This document shows positions 18,718 through 27,717 of a stretch of DNA of 64,000 nucleotides, piece after piece (the first letter of the stretch is position 1; the number at the start of each line of letters is the position of its first letter). The stretch lies in NCBI GenBank assembly GCA_018402485.1, contig JAGYIY010000002.1, positions 124,001-188,000 on the forward strand, written 5' to 3'. Below the pieces are notes generated by a model. The model searched no databases and was not told the origin of the DNA. It worked only from the letters and a program-made list of their open reading frames with translations. This DNA comes from Roseivirga sp. (GTDB lineage: Bacteria > Bacteroidota > Bacteroidia > Cytophagales > Cyclobacteriaceae). The position numbers were made by a program, and so were the translations under genes.

Positions 18718-18748
18718 CAAATATAGAAGTGCATTTCTAATATGCAAA
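18718..18748 (-). promoter_or_regulatory. Strong promoter upstream of the tRNA-Thr repeat array
   Basis: Minus strand TTTG (18745-18748), 19 bp, TATATTTG (18718-18725): a full match to the Bacteroidetes consensus. It points into the repeats, so the tRNA-Thr precursor would carry a leader of about 515 nt containing the whole array. It lies 35 bp past the end of the DUF349 gene, also on the minus strand. Confidence 0.75.
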
Positions 18749-18782
18749 GCTGAAGCAAGCATATTTTATAAAAAAGATTTTG

Positions 18783-20942
18783 CTACAAATTACGTAAAAC
18801 TTTAAGCTGCTTCTTTAGCTGTTTCACCTCGTCCTGCGCCTTAATAATCTTTTCTTCAAACTCTGTTTTTAGTTTGTCGGCTGTTTTTGAATTGGCGAAA
18901 AATGTTAGGTTGTTACGCCATAAGCTAATGTTATCTTCCAACTCATTGATTTTTTTACGAATACCTCCTTCTTTCTTCTCAATTCCTCTATGTCCACCAC
19001 CTTTTTGTAGAGCTACCAATTCTACTTTCATCTGTAGGGTTTCGCGATCTTCTTTCGACATCTCCAGAGCTGAAACATAAGTTTCTAAGGCTTTTCTAAA
19101 TTCAACATCAATGGACTTGATCGCGTTTTTTGGAACAAAACCAATCGATTTAAATTGATTGGCAAAAGCCATTAGTGCCTCTTCACTACCCTTTCCCTCC
19201 TTGAGATTTTGAAGCATATGCGCAATAACAGCCTCCTTCTCATTGAGATTGTCCTGATAATTCTTTTCTGCCTGCCCTTGCTGTTCTCTTTTTCTATTAA
19301 AAAAGTGATCACAAGCAGATTTGAAATTTTTATAGCTACTTTGACTTTGCTTTTCTGGAACTGGACCTATTTTCTTCCATTCCCTTTGCAGCTGCTTCAT
19401 CTGCTCGGCCGTCTTATCCAAGTCCTCCGCATTTTTAAGCTCATGCGCCTTTTCGATCAAGACCTCCTTCTTCTTCAGATTTTCTTCGAACACCACGTCT
19501 AAGCCTTTAAAAAACTTATTCTTATTGGCAAAAAATGTTTTAAAAGATGACCAGAACGTTTTATTGAGCTTTTTGGCATTTTCTCTCGGTATGCCACCTA
19601 TGGCTTCCCATCTTTTTTGAATGGCTAGAATTTCTTTGGTCTTCTTATTCCAAGCCACAATTTGATCCGCATCAAAGCTTACAAATGCTTGGAGCTCTTC
19701 AATCAAAGCCTCTTTCTTAGGAATATTGACCTTAAGCTCTTCTTTTACTTCATCTAGTTGTTCCTTATGTTTGGTATAAATGGAATCAGATGCTGTTTTA
19801 AACCGTTGCCACAACTCTTCTTGAACTTCTCTAGGAACCGGGCCAATGTGCTTATATTCTTCGTGTAGCTCATTGAGTTTAAGAATGGCATCTTTAAGGT
19901 TCTCCCATTTCAAAAGCTCCTCTGCTTTCACACAAAGAACTTCTTTGGCCTCTTGATTTTTCTTTCGGTCTAATTCCTTTAGCTCAAAGAGAATGTGTCT
20001 ATTATTGTAAAACCGATCGAGTAAAGCATTGTAATTGGCCCACAAAGATTTGTTGTATTGAGGTGCCACAGCTCCGATGGACTTCCATGCCTCTTGAATT
20101 TCTTTAATAGGCTTGATACTTGTCGTTGCTTCTTCCCCATCCACTAAAGCCCTCAAACTATCCAGAAGCTCCTGTTTTTTGGCAAGGTTCTTTTCTTTAG
20201 AGGCGGCTCTTTCGCGGTAAAAAGCAGACTTTTTATCGCGAATTAAACGATGACTGGCATCGAAGCGCTCGTACAACTCGTCATGTCGGTATTCAAAGCT
20301 ATCTTCATCACCGCCATCTTTTAAGAATTTCTCAAAGGCTTCTGCCCTTCGGGCAGCTTCCATTTCTTCGAAAAGGGGGAGGATCTCAGCTAAAATACGA
20401 TCTATCTTTTTGAATTTATCCCAATGCGAAATATCTTCAATGGTTTCTGCCAGCTGTTCGCGGCTGTAGGTTTCGTAATCGGGCAGCTCTTCATCATCAT
20501 CTTGGTCCTCATGATCATCATCCTCCGAACTATCTTCTGTTTGCTCTGTGGTATCCTTTGCAACATCGGTTGCTGGTTCACTAGGCTTTGCTTCCTGTTC
20601 ATCGTTACTAGCGTCTTCAATCGGCTCTGTTTTCTCTGCTTCGTTTACTTGCGTTGCATCTGGGATTATCTCATTCCTGGTTGAAGTTTCTACGGGAGCC
20701 GCAGGCTCGATTTCTGCAGTAGTCGAATAGGCATCTTCTTTGGCTTCTACTTGCTCGTCCTGAGCCTTAGCATCATCTGCCACGGTGTCCTGGTGGGACT
20801 CATCCGACTTCACAGCCTCCTTAGCCCTTGCTACATCTTCTACCTTAGCTGTGTGGTCCGCTGTGGCTGACTGCTGTTCATTGATGTTTTTAACCTCGCC
20901 TTCAGCTTCGTTTGTTTCATTAGACTTTTTCTCTTCGCTCAT
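18783..20942 (-). CDS. DUF349-repeat coiled-coil protein
   Basis: 719 residues. An N-terminal acidic, Glu/Asp/Ala/Thr-rich disordered region (about 1-155) ends in an acidic DDDHEDQDDDEE run. After it come about six DUF349-type units of around 75 residues, each with a W[KR].IG.[VI]P signature: EAWKSIGAVAP, HEEYKHIGPVPRE, QKRWEAIGGIPRE, QREWKKIGPVPEK and NQFKSIGFVPKN. The C-terminus is a coiled coil (LEDNISLWRNNLTFF onward). DUF349 proteins are common in Bacteroidota; function is unknown. No signal peptide, so cytoplasmic. Confidence 0.85.
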   Translation of the reverse strand: MSEEKKSNETNEAEGEVKNINEQQSATADHTAKVEDVARAKEAVKSDESHQDTVADDAKAQDEQVEAKEDAYSTTAEIEPAAPVETSTRNEIIPDATQVNEAEKTEPIEDASNDEQEAKPSEPATDVAKDTTEQTEDSSEDDDHEDQDDDEELPDYETYSREQLAETIEDISHWDKFKKIDRILAEILPLFEEMEAARRAEAFEKFLKDGGDEDSFEYRHDELYERFDASHRLIRDKKSAFYRERAASKEKNLAKKQELLDSLRALVDGEEATTSIKPIKEIQEAWKSIGAVAPQYNKSLWANYNALLDRFYNNRHILFELKELDRKKNQEAKEVLCVKAEELLKWENLKDAILKLNELHEEYKHIGPVPREVQEELWQRFKTASDSIYTKHKEQLDEVKEELKVNIPKKEALIEELQAFVSFDADQIVAWNKKTKEILAIQKRWEAIGGIPRENAKKLNKTFWSSFKTFFANKNKFFKGLDVVFEENLKKKEVLIEKAHELKNAEDLDKTAEQMKQLQREWKKIGPVPEKQSQSSYKNFKSACDHFFNRKREQQGQAEKNYQDNLNEKEAVIAHMLQNLKEGKGSEEALMAFANQFKSIGFVPKNAIKSIDVEFRKALETYVSALEMSKEDRETLQMKVELVALQKGGGHRGIEKKEGGIRKKINELEDNISLWRNNLTFFANSKTADKLKTEFEEKIIKAQDEVKQLKKQLKVLRNL

Positions 20943-20998
20943 AATTCAAAATTCATCGGCTTTCACCGCTACATTGCTCTTCAAAGTTAGTAAAACTA

Positions 20999-21577
20999 TT
21001 AATTCAATCGTGGGTCGGGTGGGTAATTCGAAAATAGCTTATACTTACCTCCCATATTGTTTAAAATGGCCTTCCACAAAGCATCATGATTCATGTCAAA
21101 TACCTCTTCTTTTCGAGCATTTTTGCGTACAAACCACGATTGGCGATCTAATTCATCGCGTAACTGACCACTACTCCAACCGGAATATCCCAAAAAGAAT
21201 TTGATATCATTTACCGACAACATCCCACTTTTCATCATCCATTTTACTTCCTCGAAGTCACCACTCCAGCTCAATTCTTTATTCAAAGACATTGACCCTG
21301 GGATATCTACCCCCTTATGATAGACAAAATGCAAAGTATTTTGTTCTACAGGCCCACCAAGAAATAAAGAGCTTTCAAAGATCATCTCTTCATTGAGTAC
21401 ATCATTAAGATTCAATTGTGTAAGTTGATTCATCACCAAGCCAAATGTGCCTTCTTCACTGTTTTCACAAATCAAAATAACCGTTCGTTCAAAGTTGGGG
21501 TCGCCCATAGAAGGCTCTGAAATAAGGAAATCACCTTTTTCGGGATCAGGAATGTTTTTGTCGTACTCGAATAGCAT
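20999..21577 (-). CDS. YqgE/AlgH family protein (UPF0301)
   Basis: 192 residues with family motifs: KGDFLISEPSMGDPNFERTVILICEN near the start, EGTFGLVMNQ, LFLGGPV, and FFLGYSGWSSGQLRDEL near 130-146. AlgH-type proteins are conserved cytoplasmic proteins of unclear biochemical role. Full length for the family. Same strand as the DUF349 gene, 56 bp upstream of it, so the two may share a transcript. Divergent from pdxH. Confidence 0.9.
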   Translation of the reverse strand: MLFEYDKNIPDPEKGDFLISEPSMGDPNFERTVILICENSEEGTFGLVMNQLTQLNLNDVLNEEMIFESSLFLGGPVEQNTLHFVYHKGVDIPGSMSLNKELSWSGDFEEVKWMMKSGMLSVNDIKFFLGYSGWSSGQLRDELDRQSWFVRKNARKEEVFDMNHDALWKAILNNMGGKYKLFSNYPPDPRLN

Positions 21578-21750
21578 AATCTGTATAACTTTGGACCAAT
21601 AAAATAAAATGTTGAGGCTGAAACAAATCCTTTCATTTCTGATTTCATAAAACTAACAAAGCTGAAGGTCTTTTCCCTTAGCCTTAAGGTTGACGAGAAC
21701 AGACGAAAGCAGGTGTTAATGGTTAAACCAAGTTACATAAAGCAAACGGA

Positions 21751-22392
21751 ATGAATACAGATATTGCCACTTTAAGGAAAGAATATACCCAAGCTTCACT
21801 CGATATCGAAAGTGTCGATGTGAATCCTTTTGTACAATTTGAGAAATGGTTTGATGAAGCAAGGAAAGGTGAAATTACAGAACCTAATGCTATGGTGCTC
21901 AGTACGGTAAGCGAGGATCATCAACCTTTTCAGCGCACGGTTTTGATGAAAGCGCTAGATGGTGATGGGCTGGTCTTTTACACCAACTACGGCAGCCGAA
22001 AAGCACAGCAAATTGGGGGTAATTCAAAAGTGAGTGTGCTCTTTCCTTGGTATGAGATGGAAAGACAAGTAGCGATTTTAGGCCATGCAGAGAAAATTAG
22101 CACCAAAGATTCCCTCAAGTATTTTACATCAAGACCTCATGGTAGCCAACTGGGGGCTTGGGTTTCTCAGCAAAGCAGTGTGATCAGCTCTCGAAGTATT
22201 TTGGAAATGAAGCTAGCAGAAATAAAACGTAAATTTAGGGCGGGTAAAATTCCTTTACCTGACTTTTGGGGAGGCTATAAAATTAAACCCTATTCCTTTG
22301 AATTTTGGCAAGGCAGACCCAATCGACTGCATGATCGGCTACTTTATGAGCAAGAAAATAATGATTGGAGGATTGTCAGACTAGCTCCTTAA
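21751..22392 (+). CDS. pdxH: Pyridoxamine 5'-phosphate oxidase
   Basis: 213 residues. FMN/PLP-binding segments are clear: RTVLMKALDGDGLVFYTNYGSRKA near 65-90, FPWYEMERQV, SRPHGSQLGAWVSQQSSVI near 126-144, and the C-terminal EFWQGRPNRLHDR signature. It oxidises PNP/PMP to pyridoxal phosphate, the cofactor of several enzymes coded here (TrpB, SufS). The stop codon overlaps that of the convergent bshB1 by 4 bp. Confidence 0.96.
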   Translation: MNTDIATLRKEYTQASLDIESVDVNPFVQFEKWFDEARKGEITEPNAMVLSTVSEDHQPFQRTVLMKALDGDGLVFYTNYGSRKAQQIGGNSKVSVLFPWYEMERQVAILGHAEKISTKDSLKYFTSRPHGSQLGAWVSQQSSVISSRSILEMKLAEIKRKFRAGKIPLPDFWGGYKIKPYSFEFWQGRPNRLHDRLLYEQENNDWRIVRLAP

Positions 22393-23108
22393 AGTAAAGA
22401 GTGAATGTCATTCACTCCAAGGGTACGCCCTACGGTATAACCTTCTCCATACTGAACACCAATTTCGTGCCCCCAATGAATAGCACGCGAGTGAATCATT
22501 TCTAGGAACCTAGGGGAAGAAATATAGGTATCCGGTTCTTCACTATTCGGATCAAAAAACTGTGTTTTGTACGCCTTTATGGCCCTAATCTTGGTTTCCC
22601 ACATATTGCTCACGTCTACGATAAAATCGGGCGTATGGGGAATACTTTGAATGTAGTGGTATACCGCTCTGGGCCTCCATGCCGCTTGTTCATTCCCTTC
22701 ATCATCCGTAGTCACCACCTTTTGTAAACCAGCCTTGAAACAAGCTTCTCTGGCTAATTCAGCTGCTCGACCATGATCAGGATGTCGATCCCGGATCGCA
22801 TTGGCTAAAACAACATCGGGTTGATATTTACGAATCATATGAATCAAAGCCAATTGATGCGACTCTTCATTTTGAAAAAAACCATCGCGAAACCCTAACT
22901 GTTCTCTTACACTTAATCCCATGATTTCAGCAGCCTGTCCTGCTTCTTGTTCCCTTTGGGCTACAGTACCTCTTGTACCCAGTTCCCCGCATGTAAAGTC
23001 AACAACACCCACTTTCTTTCCGAATGTTACAGCCTTAATGAGTGTTCCTGAACAGGAGAGTTCCACATCATCAGGATGTGCACCAAACGCTAGGATATCA
23101 AGTTTCAT
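22389..23108 (-). CDS. bshB1: Bacillithiol biosynthesis deacetylase BshB1
   Basis: 239 residues, PIG-L/LmbE fold: zinc motif AHPDD (9-13), TCGELGTRGT, RDRHPDHGRAAEL near 105-117. The long C-terminal segment (YKTQFFDP...IHWGHEIGVQYGEGY) is typical of BshB1. It deacetylates GlcNAc-malate, the second step of bacillithiol synthesis, so this organism probably uses bacillithiol as its thiol buffer; bshA and bshC are not in the window. Likely co-transcribed with trxB, 11 bp upstream, giving a thiol-redox pair. Confidence 0.92.
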   Translation of the reverse strand: MKLDILAFGAHPDDVELSCSGTLIKAVTFGKKVGVVDFTCGELGTRGTVAQREQEAGQAAEIMGLSVREQLGFRDGFFQNEESHQLALIHMIRKYQPDVVLANAIRDRHPDHGRAAELAREACFKAGLQKVVTTDDEGNEQAAWRPRAVYHYIQSIPHTPDFIVDVSNMWETKIRAIKAYKTQFFDPNSEEPDTYISSPRFLEMIHSRAIHWGHEIGVQYGEGYTVGRTLGVNDIHSLL

Positions 23109-23119
23109 AAGGATTTGAA

Positions 23120-24085
23120 TTAGGTGTTTTCAGATTTGGAACTTACGCTAAACTCTTTTGCTGCTAGAAAGCGTTCCGCATCTAAGGCTCCCATGCAGCC
23201 AGTTCCTGCAGCCGTAACTGCCTGACGGTAAACACGATCTGCTGCATCTCCAGTGGCAAAAACACCTTCCACATTGGTTTTAGAAGATCCTGCCTGAACT
23301 TTTAAATATCCCACTTCATCCATATCCAACCAATCTTTGAAAATATCAGTATTTGGTTGATGACCTATGGCTACAAAGAATCCACTGATATCAATTTCCT
23401 TTTTCTCTTTTGTTTGGTTGTTAAACACTCGCATACCGGTAACACCACTTTCATCACCTAAAATCTCATCGGTTTCGGTATGCCATAGGATTTCAATATT
23501 CTTTGTCTTCTTAACTCGTTCTTGCATAATGGTTGAAGCCCTCATTTCTCCCCTGCGCACCAATAAATATACTTTAGGGCAAATGTTAGCGAGATAGGTT
23601 GCCTCTTCAGCAGCAGTGTCTCCGCCACCAACAACAGCTACCTCTTGTCCTTTATAGAAAAACCCATCGCATACCGCGCATGCAGAAACACCTTTGTTCA
23701 TGAATTTCTGTTCAGAAGGTAAGCCTAAATACTTAGCACTTGCCCCCGTAGAAATAATGACAGCTTCGGCTGTAATCTCATGGGTATCGTCTACCCATAC
23801 CTTTAATGGGTAAGAAGAGAAATCTACTTTAGTGGCCAAACCGAAACGAACATCTGTACCAAAACGTTCTGCTTGCTTTTGAAAATCTATCATCATTTGA
23901 GGCCCATTGATACCTTCCGGATAACCGGGATAATTTTCCACATCATTGGTGGTAGTTAATTGGCCACCTGGTTCACCACCTGTGTAAAGTACAGGGTTGA
24001 GTCCTGCGCGTGAAGCATAAATAGCAGCTGTGTAGCCGGCAGGTCCGGAGCCAATGATAAGGACTTTGATATTTTCGTTGCTCAT
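23120..24085 (-). CDS. trxB: Thioredoxin reductase
   Basis: 321 residues. FAD motif GSGPAGYTAAIYASRAG (12-28), redox pair CAVC (136-139), NADPH motif GGGDTAAEEA near 152-161, and C-terminal ATGDAADRVYRQAVTAAGTGCMGALDAERFL. It transfers electrons from NADPH to thioredoxin. Upstream neighbour is the primary sigma factor, separated by a terminator, so trxB-bshB1 form their own unit. Confidence 0.95.
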   Translation of the reverse strand: MSNENIKVLIIGSGPAGYTAAIYASRAGLNPVLYTGGEPGGQLTTTNDVENYPGYPEGINGPQMMIDFQKQAERFGTDVRFGLATKVDFSSYPLKVWVDDTHEITAEAVIISTGASAKYLGLPSEQKFMNKGVSACAVCDGFFYKGQEVAVVGGGDTAAEEATYLANICPKVYLLVRRGEMRASTIMQERVKKTKNIEILWHTETDEILGDESGVTGMRVFNNQTKEKKEIDISGFFVAIGHQPNTDIFKDWLDMDEVGYLKVQAGSSKTNVEGVFATGDAADRVYRQAVTAAGTGCMGALDAERFLAAKEFSVSSKSENT

Positions 24086-24151
24086 ATTTTTCTTCTTTTT
24101 AATTTAATATGCTAACCCTATGCGTATGGTTTTATGCCTCTATTAGGGAAC

Positions 24152-24180
24152 AAAAAAGGCACTTATCGAGTGCCTTTTCT
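24152..24180 (-). terminator. Terminator after primary sigma factor gene
   Basis: AAAAAGGCACT-TATCG-AGTGCCTTTT: perfect stem with A/T tracts on both sides, 20 bp past the sigma gene stop on the minus strand. Confidence 0.82.
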
Positions 24181-24200
24181 GTTTGCTTTATGATAAGCTT

Positions 24201-25064
24201 CTAACCCAAATAAGGCTTTAAAGATTTACTTCGAGAGGTATGCCTCAACCTCCTGATTGCCTTCTCTTTAATTTGCCTAACACGTTCACGCGTTAAATTA
24301 AATTTCTCACCGATTTCCTCTAAGGTCATAGCTTGCTCACCATTCAGTCCGAAATAAAGTGTTATTACGTCGGCTTCTCTTTGTGTAAGCGTAGAAAGCG
24401 CGCGCTGCACTTCTCTTCTCAAAGAGTCATTCATCAATTCATCATCTGGCTTGTCTTCAGAGTCGTTTTCTAAAACATCTAGTAGACTATTTTCTTCGCC
24501 TTGTACAAATGGTGCATCCATCGATACGTGGCGGCCAGAAATTTTCATAGTATCAACAATCTCCTTTGTTGTTACCTCTAAGACTTCTGCCAATTCATCT
24601 GGGGAAGGCTCTCTTTCGAATCGCTGTTCCAGTTCAGAAAATTTCTTAGAGATCTTATTGAGAGATCCTACTCGGTTGAGGGGTAATCTTACAATTCTCG
24701 ATTGTTCTGCTAGCGCCTGCAAGATAGACTGTCGAATCCACCAAACAGCATATGATATAAACTTAAAGCCTCGTGTTTCATCAAATCTCTGTGCCGCTTT
24801 GATCAATCCAAGGTTACCTTCATTGATCAAATCACCTAAGGATAATCCCTGATTTTGGTACTGCTTTGCAACAGATACGACGAACCTAAGGTTAGCTTTA
24901 GTCAATTTTTCTAAGGCTAGCTGATCACCTTCTCTTATGCGTTTCGCTAAGTCAACTTCTTCATCGGGAGTTAAAAGATCTACTTTACCAATTTCTTGTA
25001 AATATTTGTCCAGCGATTGCGATTCCCTATTGGTAATCTGTTTGCTAATTTTAAGCTGTCTCAT
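24201..25064 (-). CDS. rpoD: Primary sigma factor, short Bacteroidetes type
   Basis: 287 residues. Region 1.2 near [20 protein letters not shown], region 2 with LIQEGNLGL-like [34 protein letters not shown] (about 80-115), region 3, and region 4 with the helix-turn-helix [29 protein letters not shown] (about 247-275). Region 1.1 and the non-conserved insert of E. coli RpoD are missing, as in the known Bacteroides primary sigma. It recognises TTTG/TAnnTTTG promoters, which recur in this window. Own terminator, so probably monocistronic. Confidence 0.94.
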   Translation of the reverse strand: MRQLKISKQITNRESQSLDKYLQEIGKVDLLTPDEEVDLAKRIREGDQLALEKLTKANLRFVVSVAKQYQNQGLSLGDLINEGNLGLIKAAQRFDETRGFKFISYAVWWIRQSILQALAEQSRIVRLPLNRVGSLNKISKKFSELEQRFEREPSPDELAEVLEVTTKEIVDTMKISGRHVSMDAPFVQGEENSLLDVLENDSEDKPDDELMNDSLRREVQRALSTLTQREADVITLYFGLNGEQAMTLEEIGEKFNLTRERVRQIKEKAIRRLRHTSRSKSLKPYLG

Positions 25065-25148
25065 TCAGTATTTTTGATTTCAAATTACGTTTTCCAAGCA
25101 ACACCTTTTTTAAAAAATAAGTTGTGCCTACTTATAAACGCTCAGTAA

Positions 25149-27284
25149 CTAATTCTGTTCGTTTCTTTCCGGTTGAGGAAGAAGTACTTTGCGAGAAAGT
25201 CTGAATTTACCAGTCTTTTCATCAATGCCTATCAGTTTAACAGCAATTTCTTCACCCACTTCCATGATACCATCCATTTTTTCTACACGTTCCCATTTGA
25301 TTTCAGAAATGTGTAGCAAACCATCCTTACCTGGCATAAACTCTATAAATGCACCAAATGGCATAATAGACTTAACTTTACCTTCGTAAACTTCGCCAAC
25401 TTCAGGAACAGCAACAATCATTTTGATACGGTTAACAGCCGCTTTCATAGCTTCTTCAGAAACAGCGAATACGCTAACCACACCTTTGTTATCAACCTCT
25501 TCTATGTTTACGGTAGCTCCAGTTTCTTTTTGAATTTCCTGAATTACCTTGCCCCCCGGACCAATAACAGCACCAATTTGATCTTTATCGATCATGATTT
25601 TTTGACTCCTTGGTACATGCGGTTTGTAGTCTTCACGAGGCTGACTCATGGTTGCTACCATTTTATCCAAAATGTGCAAACGACCTTCTTGAGCTTGTTT
25701 GAGTGCGCTTTCTAGCACTTCGTAAGAGAGACCATCAATTTTAATATCCATCTGACAAGCAGTGATACCTTTAGAAGTTCCTGTAACTTTGAAGTCCATA
25801 TCACCTAAATGATCTTCATCGCCCAAAATATCTGAAAGAATAGCATGTTTACCAGTTTCACTATCTGATATCATTCCCATGGCAATACCAGATACAGGAG
25901 CTTTAATTTTAACTCCAGTATCCATCAAAGCTAAAGAACCTGCACAAACGGTAGCCATGGAAGAACTACCGTTAGATTCTAAAATATCCGAAACGAGTCG
26001 GATGGTGTAGGCATTTTCATCTGCTGGAGGCAACACAGCCTTGAGAGCCCTTAAGGCTAAATTCCCGTGGCCTACCTCACGTCTTCCTGGCCCTCTATTT
26101 GGTCGTGCTTCACCTGTTGAGAATGCAGGAAAGTTGTAGTGAAGGATAAATTTGTTAGTACCATTCTCAGTAGCACCATCGATCATTTGCTCATCTAACT
26201 TAGTACCTAAAGTACAAGAAGTTAATGATTGGGTTTCACCCCGAGTAAAAAGTGCTGAGCCATGCGCTGAGGGTAAATAATCGACCTCACAGTCAATTGG
26301 ACGAATTTCATCAAAATTTCTACCATCTAAACGCTTAGAAGTATCCAGCACCATATTTCTGGCTGCTTTTTTGTGGATTTTATTAAAATATTGTTTGATC
26401 AAAAAATCATCGTATTCATGATCTTCAGGTAGAGATGCAATGAATTCATCTTTAATGGCTTTAACATCGGTACTTCTTACATTCTTATCGGCGGTTTGGC
26501 GCGCAACAGCTTCATAAAGTTTGTCATATAACTCAGCCTCCATTTTCACCAATAATGCTTCATCTGATTTTTCATGTTGGTAGGTTCTTTTTTCTGTTGC
26601 ACCAACTTCAGCTTCTAGCTCTTTTTGAGCCTGGCATTGAATTTTAATGGCTTCGTGAGCGACTTTCATCGCTTCAAGTAATGGCTTTTCAGAAACTTCG
26701 TTCATTTCACCTTCTACCATCATAATGTTTTTACTATCAGCAGCCACTATGATATTTAAATCAGCTGCATCAGCTTCTTGACGACTAGGGTTGACCTTAT
26801 ATTCTCCATTGGTTTGGATAACGCGAACCTCTGAAATAGGCCCCTGGAAAGGTATATCTGACACAGAAAGAGCGGCAGAAGCGGCCAATGCAGCTAAGGA
26901 ATCAGGCATCACTTTCTCATCGTGAGAGATCATAGAGATCATCACTTGCGTTTCGCTATGATAATCAGAAGGAAATAAAGGTCTTAGTGCGCGGTCTACT
27001 AAACGACAAATTAAAACTTCATGATCTGAAAGTCTTCCTTCGCGTTTCAGAAAACCACCAGGTATTTTTCCTGCACCGGCAAATTTTTCTTGGTAATCGA
27101 CAGACAATGGAAGGAAGTCCATGTCTTCTTTTGCATCTTTATTGGAAACAACTGTTGCTAAGAGCATGGTGTCTCCCATTCTAACAACAACTGCTCCATC
27201 TGCTTGTTTGGCTAGTTTACCCGTTTCAATAGTGATTTCAGCGCCATCGGGCATTTTGATGGTCTTTGATATAAATTTTGACAT
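25149..27284 (-). CDS. pnp: Polynucleotide phosphorylase
   Basis: 711 residues: two RNase PH domains (about 10-230 and 315-550), an all-helical linker, KH domain with [17 protein letters not shown] (about 572-588) and C-terminal S1 domain ([16 protein letters not shown] onward). It degrades RNA 3' to 5' using phosphate and acts in RNA turnover. Classical neighbour of rpsO, which lies upstream, but here a strong terminator separates them. The tail after S1 is short ([11 protein letters not shown]). Confidence 0.97.
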   Translation of the reverse strand: MSKFISKTIKMPDGAEITIETGKLAKQADGAVVVRMGDTMLLATVVSNKDAKEDMDFLPLSVDYQEKFAGAGKIPGGFLKREGRLSDHEVLICRLVDRALRPLFPSDYHSETQVMISMISHDEKVMPDSLAALAASAALSVSDIPFQGPISEVRVIQTNGEYKVNPSRQEADAADLNIIVAADSKNIMMVEGEMNEVSEKPLLEAMKVAHEAIKIQCQAQKELEAEVGATEKRTYQHEKSDEALLVKMEAELYDKLYEAVARQTADKNVRSTDVKAIKDEFIASLPEDHEYDDFLIKQYFNKIHKKAARNMVLDTSKRLDGRNFDEIRPIDCEVDYLPSAHGSALFTRGETQSLTSCTLGTKLDEQMIDGATENGTNKFILHYNFPAFSTGEARPNRGPGRREVGHGNLALRALKAVLPPADENAYTIRLVSDILESNGSSSMATVCAGSLALMDTGVKIKAPVSGIAMGMISDSETGKHAILSDILGDEDHLGDMDFKVTGTSKGITACQMDIKIDGLSYEVLESALKQAQEGRLHILDKMVATMSQPREDYKPHVPRSQKIMIDKDQIGAVIGPGGKVIQEIQKETGATVNIEEVDNKGVVSVFAVSEEAMKAAVNRIKMIVAVPEVGEVYEGKVKSIMPFGAFIEFMPGKDGLLHISEIKWERVEKMDGIMEVGEEIAVKLIGIDEKTGKFRLSRKVLLPQPERNEQN

Positions 27285-27337
27285 ATGTGTTTTTTAAATT
27301 GTATCAGGCTAATAGATACCCGCATTGGATTGAAAGG

Positions 27338-27361
27338 AAAAAAGGGAATGTTAACATTCCC
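27338..27361 (-). terminator. Terminator between rpsO and pnp
   Basis: Perfect 18-bp palindrome GGGAATGTTAACATTCCC (27344-27361), followed on the minus strand by six T (27338-27343). Placed 12 bp after the rpsO stop, it would end or attenuate the rpsO transcript before pnp. Confidence 0.85.
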
Positions 27362-27372
27362 TCTCTCCGTTT

Positions 27373-27648
27373 TTACTTTCTTAAGTTCAATTCTTTGATA
27401 ATGGAACGATATCGTTCAATATCGTTTTTGTGAAGATAGTCTAACAATCTCCTTCTTTTACCTACCAACTTTAAAAGACCTGTTCTAGAAGAGTGGTCTT
27501 TTTTGTTTGTTTTCAGGTGTTGAGTTAAATGATTGATCCGGAAGGTAAAAAGTGCAACTTGAGATTCAGGTGACCCTGTATCTTCTTTTGACTTTAACCG
27601 ACCATGATTCTCAAACAATTCTTGTTTCTTAACGCTTGATAAATACAT
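27373..27648 (-). CDS. rpsO: Ribosomal protein S15
   Basis: 91 residues, normal length. [23 protein letters not shown] and [22 protein letters not shown] are the classic S15 signatures; it binds the central domain of 16S rRNA. A consensus promoter lies just upstream and a terminator just downstream, so it is mainly a single-gene unit with possible read-through to pnp. Confidence 0.97.
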   Translation of the reverse strand: MYLSSVKKQELFENHGRLKSKEDTGSPESQVALFTFRINHLTQHLKTNKKDHSSRTGLLKLVGKRRRLLDYLHKNDIERYRSIIKELNLRK

Positions 27649-27685
27649 GCTTAGCTAAATGTTTAATGGTTATTTAAAACAGTTG

Positions 27686-27716
27686 CAAATGTATTGGTTT
27701 TTGTCTCAATTCGCAA
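27686..27716 (-). promoter_or_regulatory. rpsO promoter
   Basis: Minus strand TTG (27714-27716), 20 bp, TACATTTG (27686-27693), a full consensus match, about 37 bp before the rpsO ATG and next to the stop of the upstream permease gene. Confidence 0.7.
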
Positions 27717-27717
27717 G

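Noticed and set aside
20402-21204. Several frames of 60-139 codons opposite the DUF349 and AlgH genes
   Set aside because: Antisense shadows in low-complexity Glu/Asp/Ala coding sequence.
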